A program made the position numbers and the translations under genes. The notes beneath the pieces were generated by a model. It was not told where the DNA came from. It saw nothing but the letters and a program-made list of their open reading frames with translations, and made no database searches. 5,235 nucleotides of DNA. It comes from Clostridia bacterium. Lineage in GTDB: Bacteria; Bacillota; Clostridia; Christensenellales; QALW01. The stretch covers positions 1-5,235 of the forward strand of contig JAGCSD010000143.1 in the NCBI GenBank assembly GCA_017964345.1, given 5' to 3'. Below, piece after piece: positions 1 to 5,235 of this stretch. The first letter of the stretch is position 1; each line of letters begins with the position of its first letter.

Positions 1-665
1 AGCTCTTCGCCCAAGGGGTAGGCCGAGCCGATGGTCATCTTGATTTCCTCGGCCGTGCGTTCGCCGATGAGGAGGTTGTAGCGGTTGCGCATGTGCGTGA
101 TGATGGCGTTGTCCATCTCGTCGCCGCCGACGCGCACGCTCTTGGAGTAGACGATGCCCGCGAGCGAGATCAGCGCGATGTCCGTCGTGCCGCCGCCGAT
201 GTCCACGATCATGGAGCCGTGTGGCTTTTGAATATCAATATCGGCGCCGATCGCCGCCGCTTTGGGCTCTTCCATGATGTACACGTTGCGCGCGCCGAGC
301 TTCTGCGCGGCGCCGAGTACGGAACGTTGCTCCACGTCCGTCACGCCGCTGGGCACACACATGATAATGCGCGGGCGAAACAGACTCTTTTGGGGAATCG
401 CTTTGCGCATAAACATCCCCAGCATTTGCTGCGTGGTTTCGTAATCGGAAATGACACCGTCCTTGAGCGGACGCACCACGGTAATCGTTTCCGGTGCGCG
501 TCCGAGCATGCGCTGGGCTTCAAAGCCCACGCCTTCCACGCGTCCGGTTTCCGCATCTAACGCGACCACGCTCGGTTCACGCAGTACGATGCCCTTTCCT
601 TTTATGAAGATCAGCACGCTTGCCGTGCCCAAATCGATGGCGATATCCTGTCGTCTGAATAGCAT
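1..665 (-). CDS. mreB: Rod shape-determining actin homologue MreB/Mbl family (partial, C-terminus beyond window)
   Basis: This is a bacterial actin that polymerises under the membrane and directs the cell-wall elongation machinery. Translation of the minus strand from the ATG at 665-663 gives 221 complete codons and is open to the left edge; family members are about 330-350 residues, so roughly the last third is missing. Visible motifs are the phosphate-1 loop DLGTAS (residues 11-16), KGKGIVLREPSVVA (22-35), the RPLKDGVISDY segment (65-75), EEPKAAAIGA (132-141) with the conserved glutamates of the nucleotide site, and the phosphate-2 loop VDIGGGTTDIA (154-164). The start is set by GAGG at 675-672, six bases upstream. 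An in-frame ATG at 677-675 has no properly spaced ribosome site. The sequence cannot separate MreB from the close paralogues Mbl and MreBH, so the symbol is for the family. It is transcribed divergently from cysE. Confidence 0.95.
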   Translation of the reverse strand, partial: MLFRRQDIAIDLGTASVLIFIKGKGIVLREPSVVALDAETGRVEGVGFEAQRMLGRAPETITVVRPLKDGVISDYETTQQMLGMFMRKAIPQKSLFRPRIIMCVPSGVTDVEQRSVLGAAQKLGARNVYIMEEPKAAAIGADIDIQKPHGSMIVDIGGGTTDIALISLAGIVYSKSVRVGGDEMDNAIITHMRNRYNLLIGERTAEEIKMTIGSAYPLGEE

Positions 666-695
666 AGGGAACCTCATTCCTGCTTTAATATCAAT

Positions 696-724
696 AGTAT
701 AGCACAGAACGATGTATTTTTCAA
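696..724 (-). promoter_or_regulatory. Extended -10 vegetative promoter for mreB
   Basis: Read on the minus strand, the -35 box TTGAAA (724-719) and the -10 box TATACT (701-696) are separated by exactly 17 bases. A TG one base upstream of the -10 box gives TGCTATACT, an extended -10. The predicted transcription start is near 689, which leaves a leader of about 24 bases containing the GAGG ribosome site. The match to the housekeeping sigma consensus is seen directly; activity is inferred. Confidence 0.8.
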
Positions 725-760
725 GTAAAACAAGCGTTCTTTTGTCGGGATTTTATGCGC

Positions 761-770
761 TTCCGCGGAA
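761..770. promoter_or_regulatory. Perfect 10-bp palindrome between divergent promoters (possible operator)
   Basis: TTCCGCGGAA is its own reverse complement and lies between the mreB -35 box (719-724) and the cysE -35 box (798-803), so a bound protein could act on either. The symmetry does not extend beyond the ten bases, and I know of no regulator with this exact site. A palindrome this short can occur by chance, so this is a weak call. Confidence 0.2.
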
Positions 771-797
771 AAAAATGCGAGCCAGACGGAAAAATCC

Positions 798-826
798 TTG
801 ACGAAACCCGCTTTTTTGGATAAGAT
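798..826 (+). promoter_or_regulatory. Probable vegetative promoter for cysE
   Basis: TTGACG (798-803) is followed after 17 bases by TAAGAT (821-826). The -35 box matches the consensus at 5 of 6 positions and the -10 box at 4 of 6. The -10 hexamer is repeated at 832-837, but no good -35 box is spaced for that copy. The predicted start near 833 gives a leader of about 28 bases, which is too short for a T-box or other large riboswitch. Confidence 0.6.
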
Positions 827-849
827 GAATATAAGATACGCAAAAAAAC

Positions 850-853
850 GGAG
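850..853 (+). promoter_or_regulatory. Ribosome binding site that fixes the cysE start
   Basis: GGAG lies seven bases before the ATG at 861. It supports this ATG over the in-frame upstream TTG at 798, which is part of the -35 box and would lie upstream of the predicted transcription start. Confidence 0.75.
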
Positions 854-860
854 AAATAAA

Positions 861-1475
861 ATGTTCAAACGGCTTAATGAATTGCTTTCGGCATATAAGG
901 ACCGCGATCCGGCGGCACGGAGCAAGTTCAGCGTACTGCTCCTGTATCCCGGTGTGCGCGCGGTTCTGCGGCACCGTGTGGCACACTGGTTCTACTGCCG
1001 GCACTGGTATTATCTGGCGCGCGCTATTTCTCAGCGCACGCGGCGCGTCACCGGGATCGAGATCCATCCCGGCGCCAAGATCGGCAAACGTCTTGTGATC
1101 GACCACGGCATGGGTGTCGTGATCGGCGAAACCGCCGTGATCGGCGACGATTGCCTGCTTTATCAGGGCGTGACGCTCGGCGGCTCGGGCAAGGAAAAGG
1201 GCAAACGCCATCCGAGTCTGGGCAATAATGTGATGGTCGGCGCGGGCGCTAAAATCCTCGGTTCCTTTAAGGTGGGGGATCATGCGCGTATCGCCGCCAA
1301 CGCTGTTGTGCTGGATGAAATCCCCGATTACGCCACCGCTGTCGGCGCGCCGGCGCGCGTGGTGCGCGTGGCGGGCGAAAAGGTGGAAATGCTCGATCAT
1401 ACGCACATTCCCGATCCGATCGCGCAGGCGCTGCGCAAGCTGTCCGAGCGTGTGGATCATTTGGAAGAACAGTAG
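861..1475 (+). CDS. cysE: Serine O-acetyltransferase
   Basis: This cytoplasmic enzyme transfers acetyl from acetyl-CoA to L-serine, giving O-acetylserine, the precursor that cysteine synthase turns into cysteine. The 204-residue product has a short helical N-terminus (about 1-62) and then a left-handed beta-helix of hexapeptide repeats (about 64-168). Key residues are His82 in IDHGMG, matching catalytic His158 of E. coli CysE, and His117 in KRHP, matching substrate-binding His193. Glu67 in GIEIHP takes the place of the E. coli catalytic-dyad Asp143, as I recall being usual in Gram-positive CysE. GVTLGGSGKEKGKRHP (103-118) and VGAGAKILG (126-134) are family hallmarks. The length fits the short Gram-positive form rather than the 273-residue E. 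coli form. The C-terminus is a charged helix ending LEEQ, without the terminal isoleucine that E. coli CysE inserts into cysteine synthase. The gene is monocistronic, with its own promoter and terminator. Confidence 0.95.
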   Translation: MFKRLNELLSAYKDRDPAARSKFSVLLLYPGVRAVLRHRVAHWFYCRHWYYLARAISQRTRRVTGIEIHPGAKIGKRLVIDHGMGVVIGETAVIGDDCLLYQGVTLGGSGKEKGKRHPSLGNNVMVGAGAKILGSFKVGDHARIAANAVVLDEIPDYATAVGAPARVVRVAGEKVEMLDHTHIPDPIAQALRKLSERVDHLEEQ

Positions 1476-1485
1476 CAAACACAGT

Positions 1486-1539
1486 AAGGCTTTTGCTTTC
1501 CGGCCGCTTTTCGCGGTGAAAGAGCGGAAGCCTTTTTTT
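1486..1539 (+). terminator. Rho-independent terminator of cysE
   Basis: The arm AAGGCTTTTGC (1486-1496) pairs with GCGGAAGCCTT (1524-1534), forming 11 pairs of which two are G-U. Partial further pairing is possible inside. Seven T residues (1533-1539) follow. It begins ten bases after the cysE stop and separates cysE from the importer operon. Confidence 0.85.
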
Positions 1540-1551
1540 GAGTTTTAAGCA

Positions 1552-1615
1552 TAACAAAATATTATATAAATATAAAAAAAGATTGATTGACTTATGTTTA
1601 GAATTGTCGTATACT
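1552..1615 (+). promoter_or_regulatory. Strong promoter of the ABC importer operon, with UP-like AT tract
   Basis: TTGACT (1587-1592) and TATACT (1610-1615) are separated by exactly 17 bases, each matching consensus at 5 of 6 positions. The stretch 1552-1584 just upstream is almost entirely A and T, unlike the GC-rich genes around it, and resembles an UP element contacted by the RNA polymerase alpha subunit. The predicted start is near 1622, giving a leader of about 40 bases. No T-box or riboswitch fits in that space. Confidence 0.8.
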
Positions 1616-1622
1616 GCTGGTA

Positions 1623-1640
1623 TCCTTAAAATAATAAGGA
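1623..1640. repeat. Inverted repeat at the importer transcription start (possible operator or leader hairpin)
   Basis: TCCTTA (1623-1628) and TAAGGA (1635-1640) are perfect reverse complements separated by six A/T bases. The repeat covers about +1 to +18 of the predicted transcript, a position where a repressor could block initiation. As RNA it would form only a weak six-pair stem. The site does not match a Fur, PerR or other operator I recognise. Confidence 0.3.
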
Positions 1641-1661
1641 GAAGAAAAGGAGATTTACATT

Positions 1662-2663
1662 ATGAAAAAACTCGGATCTGTAGTTCTGGCGGCTCTGTTG
1701 GCGCTGGTCATGCTTTGCTTTGCGGCGTGTACCGTGCAAATCGGAGATATAACAGAAGACGAAAACACTTCGCAAACGAATAAGACGTACAAGGTCGGCA
1801 TCTGCCAGCTGGTGCAGCATGAGGCGCTGGACGCGGCGACGGAAGGCTTCAAGCAGGCGCTGACGGATAAACTCGGCGCGGACAAGGTGGAATTTGACGT
1901 TCAAAACGGTTCCGGTCAGACCGATATGTGCGTTACGATCGTCAACAGCTTTGTTTCTCAAAAAGTCGATCTGATCATGGCGAACGCCACTCCCGCTTTG
2001 CAGGCGGCGGCGAACGCGACGCTTGATATTCCGATCCTCGGCACGTCCATCACCGAATACGGCGTGGCGTTGGACATTGAAAACTTTAATGGCGTGGTAG
2101 GACGTAACATTTCCGGCACGAGCGATTTAGCGCCGCTTGCCGAACAGGCGGACATGGTGCTCGAATTCGCGCCCGAAGCCAAGACGGTCGGTATTCTTTA
2201 CTGCTCGGCTGAGGCGAACTCGGTGTATCAGGCTAAAGTTGTCAAAGAGGCGCTTGAAGGCAAGGGACTGACGGTCAAGATCTTCACGTTCTCCGACAGC
2301 AACGACGTTTCCCAGGTTTCCTCGCAGGCGGCAAGCGAATGCGACGCGCTCTACATTCCCACTGACAACACGGCGGCTTCCTGTGCTGAAACGATCAACG
2401 GCGTCGTGGCGCCGACCAAGACGCCCATCATCGCCGGTGAAGAAGGAATCTGCCGCGGATGCGGTGTGGCGACGCTTTCGATCAGCTACTATAATCTCGG
2501 CTACAAGACCGGCGAAATGGCGGCGGAGGTGCTGACCGGCAAAGCCGACATCACGACGCTGGCGATCGCGTATGATGAGCACCCGGTCAAGAAATACAAC
2601 AAAACGCTTTGCGACGAACTCGGCATTACCGTGCCGGAAGGGTACGAGGCGATCGCTGATTGA
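1662..2663 (+). CDS. ABC importer substrate-binding lipoprotein, TrpX-like (COG2984, ABC_sub_bind family)
   Basis: This is the extracellular, membrane-anchored receptor that captures the substrate and delivers it to the permease encoded next. The 333-residue product has a signal peptide (MKK, then hydrophobic 5-20) ending in a lipobox FAAC with the lipidated Cys at 23; Phe at the -3 position is less usual than Leu. After a short polar linker the two-lobed domain begins at about 43 with KVGICQLVQHEALDAATEGF. Other family marks are ANATPALQAAANAT (107-120), the NISGTSD hinge region (149-155), YIPTDNTAAS (231-240) and IIAGEEG (256-262), followed by YYNLGYKTGEMAAEVLTG (276-293). The mature protein holds eight cysteines besides the anchor, including C264-x-x-C267. 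The start has GGAG at 1649-1652, nine bases upstream. The substrate is not shown by sequence: some relatives carry tryptophan or tyrosine, and many are unassigned. Confidence 0.88.
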   Translation: MKKLGSVVLAALLALVMLCFAACTVQIGDITEDENTSQTNKTYKVGICQLVQHEALDAATEGFKQALTDKLGADKVEFDVQNGSGQTDMCVTIVNSFVSQKVDLIMANATPALQAAANATLDIPILGTSITEYGVALDIENFNGVVGRNISGTSDLAPLAEQADMVLEFAPEAKTVGILYCSAEANSVYQAKVVKEALEGKGLTVKIFTFSDSNDVSQVSSQAASECDALYIPTDNTAASCAETINGVVAPTKTPIIAGEEGICRGCGVATLSISYYNLGYKTGEMAAEVLTGKADITTLAIAYDEHPVKKYNKTLCDELGITVPEGYEAIAD

Positions 2664-2678
2664 TAAGGAACGAATAAC

Positions 2679-3593
2679 ATGGGTATTTTACAGGCGATCC
2701 TCGTATCCATGCCCGGCGCGGTGGCGCAGGGGCTGATTTGGGGGATCATGGCGATCGGCGTCTATATCACCTTCAAGGTGCTGGATTTTGCCGATCTGAC
2801 GGTGGACGGCTCCATCTGTACCGGTATGGCGGTATGCGCCATGTTGATCGCCGCCGGCTGGAATGTGTGGCTCGCGATGCTTGCCGCTTTGCTTGCCGGT
2901 ATGCTGACGGGACTTGTGACGGGGCTTTTCCATACTTTGCTGGGCATCCCGGCGATCCTTTCGGGCATTTTGACGCAGTTGATCCTGTGGTCGATGAACC
3001 TGGTCATTATGGGAAAGGCGAATCAGCCGGTCAACGCCATGCGCGTTCCTTTGCTTGTGACGCGCCTGCATCTGACGGAATCCATTCTGATCCTGATCGC
3101 TTTTAACCTCGTGCTGATCGGTGTCCTGTACTGGTTTTTCGGTACAGAGTTCGGTTCCGCTCTGCGGGCGACCGGATGCAACAAGAATATGGCGCGCGCG
3201 CAGGGGATCAATACCAACCTGCACACGGTGTTTGCGCTGATGCTCTCCAACGGCAGCGTGGCGCTCTCCGGCGCGCTTCTGGCGCAGTATCAGGGCAGTG
3301 CCGATATCAACAACGGGCGCGGTGCTATCGTCATCGGGCTGGCGGCGGTGATCATCGGCGAAGCGATCGTTTCCAAGATCTCCCGCAACTTCATTGTGCG
3401 TCTGCTCGGCGTGGCGCTTGGAGCGGTGATTTATTACATCGTCTATCAGATCGTGATCGGACTGCGTATTCCGACGGATCTCTTAAAAATGCTCTCCGCT
3501 ATCGTGGTGGCGATCTTCCTTGCCGTTCCGTACTGGAAGAAGAAATTTGCCAAGCCGCTCAGGAAGGAGGCACCGCAAAATGCTGAAACTTGA
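2679..3593 (+). CDS. ABC importer permease, TrpY-like (COG4120, BPD_transp_2 family)
   Basis: This is the membrane channel of the importer, taking substrate from the binding lipoprotein and driven by the ATPase encoded downstream. The 304-residue product has about eight or nine hydrophobic segments (roughly 12-32, 45-60, 64-86, 90-111, 134-153, 183-205, 215-231, 240-262, 267-284) and a basic C-terminal tail. VLDFADLTVDGSI (34-46) between the first two segments is characteristic of this permease group. The cytoplasmic loop with ALRATGCNKNMARAQGIN (161-178) is the probable coupling region for the ATPase. The gene starts 15 bases after the binding-protein stop, with AAGGAA at 2665-2670, eight bases before the ATG, and overlaps the ATPase gene by 14 bases. 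The length is normal and no truncation is seen. Confidence 0.88.
   Translation: MGILQAILVSMPGAVAQGLIWGIMAIGVYITFKVLDFADLTVDGSICTGMAVCAMLIAAGWNVWLAMLAALLAGMLTGLVTGLFHTLLGIPAILSGILTQLILWSMNLVIMGKANQPVNAMRVPLLVTRLHLTESILILIAFNLVLIGVLYWFFGTEFGSALRATGCNKNMARAQGINTNLHTVFALMLSNGSVALSGALLAQYQGSADINNGRGAIVIGLAAVIIGEAIVSKISRNFIVRLLGVALGAVIYYIVYQIVIGLRIPTDLLKMLSAIVVAIFLAVPYWKKKFAKPLRKEAPQNAET
3561..3570 (+). promoter_or_regulatory. Ribosome binding site for the ATPase gene, inside the permease gene
   Basis: AGGAAGGAGG lies nine bases before the ATG at 3580 and contains a near-complete Shine-Dalgarno core. It decides the start at 3580 rather than the longer in-frame reading from 3520. Because it sits within the last codons of the permease gene, the two genes are probably translationally coupled. 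Confidence 0.75.
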
Positions 3594-4374
3594 GAATGTG
3601 CGCAAGGTGTTTCATCCCGGAACGGTCAATGAAAAAGTGGCGCTGGACAGCGTTTCCGTGACGCTTGCCGACGGCGACTTCGTCACCGTGATCGGCGGGA
3701 ACGGCGCGGGCAAAAGTACGATGCTCAATGCCGTTGCGGGCGTGTTTCCGATCGACGGCGGCAGTATCGCCATCGATGGACAGGACATCACCAAATTGCC
3801 CGAGTATAAGCGCGCGCCGCTGATCGGCAGGGTGTTTCAGGACCCGATGATGGGTACCGCCGCCGATATGTGGCTGGAAGAAAATATGGCGCTGGCGCTC
3901 CGCCGGGGGAAGAAACGCGGATTGAGATGGGCGCTCACGTCAAAAGAGCGAAAGCTGTTCCGTGAAAAACTGGCGGAACTCGGCTTAGGACTGGAGGACC
4001 GCATGACGACCAAGGTCGGCTTGCTTTCCGGCGGACAGCGCCAGGCGGTGACGCTTCTCATGGCAACGTTGATCGAGCCGAAAATGCTTCTTTTGGACGA
4101 GCATACCGCGGCGCTCGATCCGAAAACCGCCGCTAAAGTGCTGGAGCTTTCCGACCGCTTTATTTCCCAGGGACATTTGACCGCCCTGATGGTCACCCAT
4201 AATATGCGGGACGCGATCGCACACGGCAATCGTCTGATCATGATGAACGAGGGACGGATCATTCTGGACGTTGCCGGCGAGGAAAAGAAAAAACTGACGG
4301 TGGAAGCCTTGCTCGAATTTTTCCAACAGGCAAGCGGGGAGGCATTCGCCAACGACCGCGCACTGCTCGGATAA
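3580..4374 (+). CDS. ABC importer ATP-binding protein, TrpZ-like (COG1101)
   Basis: This cytoplasmic ATPase powers the importer; two copies would pair against the permease. The 264-residue product carries every ABC motif in order: Walker A GGNGAGKST (39-47), Q-loop Gln87 in VFQDP, signature LSGGQ (149-153), Walker B MLLLDE (169-174) with catalytic Glu174, D-loop ALD (178-180) and H-loop His207 in VTHN. LLDEHTAALDP, with His directly after the Walker B glutamate, is typical of the COG1101 branch. A lysine- and arginine-rich insert (109-129) lies between Q-loop and signature, also common in this branch. The start is fixed by the strong ribosome site at 3561-3570, and the first 14 bases overlap the end of the permease gene. 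It is the last gene of the operon, followed ten bases later by a terminator. Confidence 0.92.
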   Translation: MLKLENVRKVFHPGTVNEKVALDSVSVTLADGDFVTVIGGNGAGKSTMLNAVAGVFPIDGGSIAIDGQDITKLPEYKRAPLIGRVFQDPMMGTAADMWLEENMALALRRGKKRGLRWALTSKERKLFREKLAELGLGLEDRMTTKVGLLSGGQRQAVTLLMATLIEPKMLLLDEHTAALDPKTAAKVLELSDRFISQGHLTALMVTHNMRDAIAHGNRLIMMNEGRIILDVAGEEKKKLTVEALLEFFQQASGEAFANDRALLG

Positions 4375-4384
4375 TCAAAAAAAT

Positions 4385-4420
4385 AAAGCAGACCGCCGCG
4401 CGCGGTCTGCTTTCCTTTTT
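4385..4420. terminator. Bidirectional intrinsic terminator between the importer operon and the LysR gene
   Basis: AAAGCAGACCGC (4385-4396) and GCGGTCTGCTTT (4402-4413) form a perfect 12-bp stem with a five-base loop. On the plus strand the stem is followed by CC and five T residues. On the minus strand it is followed by a T-rich run (complement of the A-rich 4377-4387). The stem can therefore end both the importer transcript and the convergent LysR transcript, whose stop codon is three bases beyond the tract. Confidence 0.9.
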
Positions 4421-4422
4421 GG

Positions 4423-5235
4423 CTATTTGATGCTCTTTGGCGTTCCGGGACGCACAAACGTGCCGGTCATATAATCCGGCAGATGCTCATACATATAATT
4501 CAGGAAACGCTTGGCGGCGATCGGCAGAAAGACCGGATCGGGGTACGCCACGGTCAGTGTGCGTTCGACCTTGGGTACGGTCGGACGCGCGACCACCTTG
4601 TGCGCGGAATGAGCAAGCGTCATGTCCGAGAGAATGCTGACGCCGAAGCCCTCTTCGATCATGGCGAGGATGGTGGCATCGTCCTGAATGCGGAAGCGGA
4701 TGTTCGGCGTCAGACGCGCTTTTTCAAAAGCTTCAAGCGCCGTGTTGACACTGCCGCCTTCCTCTACGAGGATCAGCGGTTCCTTCGCCAGCGCGCGCAG
4801 AGGGATTTCCTGATGCGCCGCGAGCGGATGCCCCGCGGGCAAAACCGCCAAGCATTGTTCCTGCGCCACCACGTCGGTTTTCAAGTCCGTCGCGGCGGAC
4901 GGGTACATGAACGCGAAATCGATCAGTCCGCTTTTAAGCCAATCGGGCATGGTTTTGTTGTCGCCCTGATAGAGAACGAATTGGATGCCGGGGTAGAGGT
5001 CACCGAACGCTTTCATCAGCCCGGGCAGAACGTGTTGAGATAAGCTGGAAAACACGCCGATACGCACTTCGCCGCTTTCTAAGCCGTTGAGCTCGTTTAC
5101 CTTGCCCGCCAGCTCGCGTTTAGCGGATACGATGCGCTGGAGGAACGGATAGATCTGTTCGCCCTCCGGGGTCAGACGGACGCCGGAGCGTGTGAGTACC
5201 AACAGCTTGAAGGACACTTCGCGCTCAAGCGAGCG
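4423..5235 (-). CDS. LysR-family transcriptional regulator (partial, N-terminus beyond window)
   Basis: This is a DNA-binding regulator that responds to a small-molecule ligand. The frame is open to the right edge, and 270 residues are visible of a usual 290-310, so about 30 residues of the helix-turn-helix are missing. The visible start, RSLEREVSFKLLVLTRSG, is the end of the recognition helix and the wing of a LysR DNA-binding domain, followed by VRLTPEGEQIYPFL and the linker helix (about 30-52). The effector domain follows with GEVRIGVFSSLSQHVLPGLM and a PBP2 fold to the C-terminus; LIDFAFMYP and EEGFGVSIL are usual segments of that fold. A GTG at 5217 is internal, not a start. Its ligand and targets cannot be told from sequence. 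It converges on the importer operon, so its own promoter, and any divergent target gene, lie outside the window. Confidence 0.9.
   Translation of the reverse strand, partial: RSLEREVSFKLLVLTRSGVRLTPEGEQIYPFLQRIVSAKRELAGKVNELNGLESGEVRIGVFSSLSQHVLPGLMKAFGDLYPGIQFVLYQGDNKTMPDWLKSGLIDFAFMYPSAATDLKTDVVAQEQCLAVLPAGHPLAAHQEIPLRALAKEPLILVEEGGSVNTALEAFEKARLTPNIRFRIQDDATILAMIEEGFGVSILSDMTLAHSAHKVVARPTVPKVERTLTVAYPDPVFLPIAAKRFLNYMYEHLPDYMTGTFVRPGTPKSIK

Noticed and set aside
93..560. A plus-strand open frame opposite mreB
   Set aside because: Its composition is low-complexity and rich in His, Arg and Ala, as expected from the complement of mreB codons, and mreB motifs are unmistakable on the other strand.
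675..677. An alternative mreB start four codons upstream
   Set aside because: The only purine-rich stretch before it touches the ATG directly, leaving no spacing, whereas the ATG at 665-663 has GAGG six bases away and gives a normal MreB N-terminus.
798..860. An N-terminal extension of CysE by 21 residues from a TTG at 798
   Set aside because: The TTG is the start of the -35 box TTGACG, lies upstream of the predicted transcription start, and has no ribosome site. The ATG at 861 has GGAG at the right distance and a family-like N-terminus.
753..1478. A long minus-strand open frame of about 240 codons opposite cysE
   Set aside because: It is a histidine- and arginine-rich antisense shadow of a well-recognised cysE, with no family resemblance.
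1540..1661. A T-box or other riboswitch ahead of the importer operon
   Set aside because: The strong promoter lies only about 47 bases from the start codon, and no second hairpin with T-tract or T-box core sequence is present.
2127..2582. A minus-strand open frame of about 150 codons inside the binding-protein gene
   Set aside because: It is antisense to a clear COG2984 coding sequence and shows no ribosome site or recognisable domain.
3520..3579. A 20-residue basic extension of the ATPase reading into the permease gene
   Set aside because: ABC ATPases of this branch begin a few residues before the first strand, as in MLKLENV, and a near-perfect ribosome site serves the ATG at 3580.
5200..5217. 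A GTG at 5217 as the start of the LysR protein
   Set aside because: The frame continues upstream with RSLERE, the end of the LysR recognition helix, so the gene is cut by the window edge rather than starting there.

Overview
The window looks like chromosomal DNA from a moderately GC-rich Gram-positive anaerobe, most likely an uncultured gut-type Clostridia lineage. The reasons are near-consensus SigA-type promoters, strong purine-rich Shine-Dalgarno sites, an actin-like MreB, a short Gram-positive type CysE, a lipoprotein (not periplasmic) solute-binding protein and intrinsic terminators with T-tracts. The taxonomic placement is inference; no rRNA or other marker gene is present. All genes appear intact except the two cut by the window edges.

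Layout. (1) 1-665, minus: the N-terminal two thirds of mreB, running off the left edge, with a near-consensus extended -10 promoter at 696-724. (2) 666-860: a divergent intergenic region with one promoter for mreB and one for cysE, and a perfect 10-bp palindrome between them. (3) 861-1475, plus: cysE, serine O-acetyltransferase, closed by an intrinsic terminator at 1486-1539. (4) 1540-1661: an AT-rich promoter region (UP-like tract, TTGACT-17-TATACT, and a small inverted repeat at the predicted transcription start). (5) 1662-4374, plus: a three-gene ABC importer operon made of a lipoprotein binding protein, a membrane permease and an ATPase. All three resemble the COG2984/COG4120/COG1101 family, whose studied members include the TrpXYZ-type aromatic amino acid importers of streptococci. 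(6) 4385-4420: a 12-bp perfect hairpin that can act as a bidirectional terminator between convergent genes. (7) 4423-5235, minus: a LysR-family regulator missing its first roughly 30 residues at the right edge.

How they work together. The importer operon is a self-contained unit with tight spacing (15-nt gap, then a 14-nt overlap), its own strong promoter and its own terminator. CysE makes O-acetylserine for cysteine synthesis and is transcribed alone. MreB guides cell-wall elongation and shares only the intergenic region with cysE. No mobile element, CRISPR array, RNA gene or clearly new system is visible. The observations most worth checking are the unknown substrate of the importer, the cysteine-rich binding protein with a CxxC in a probable pocket segment, and the possible operator at the importer transcription start.
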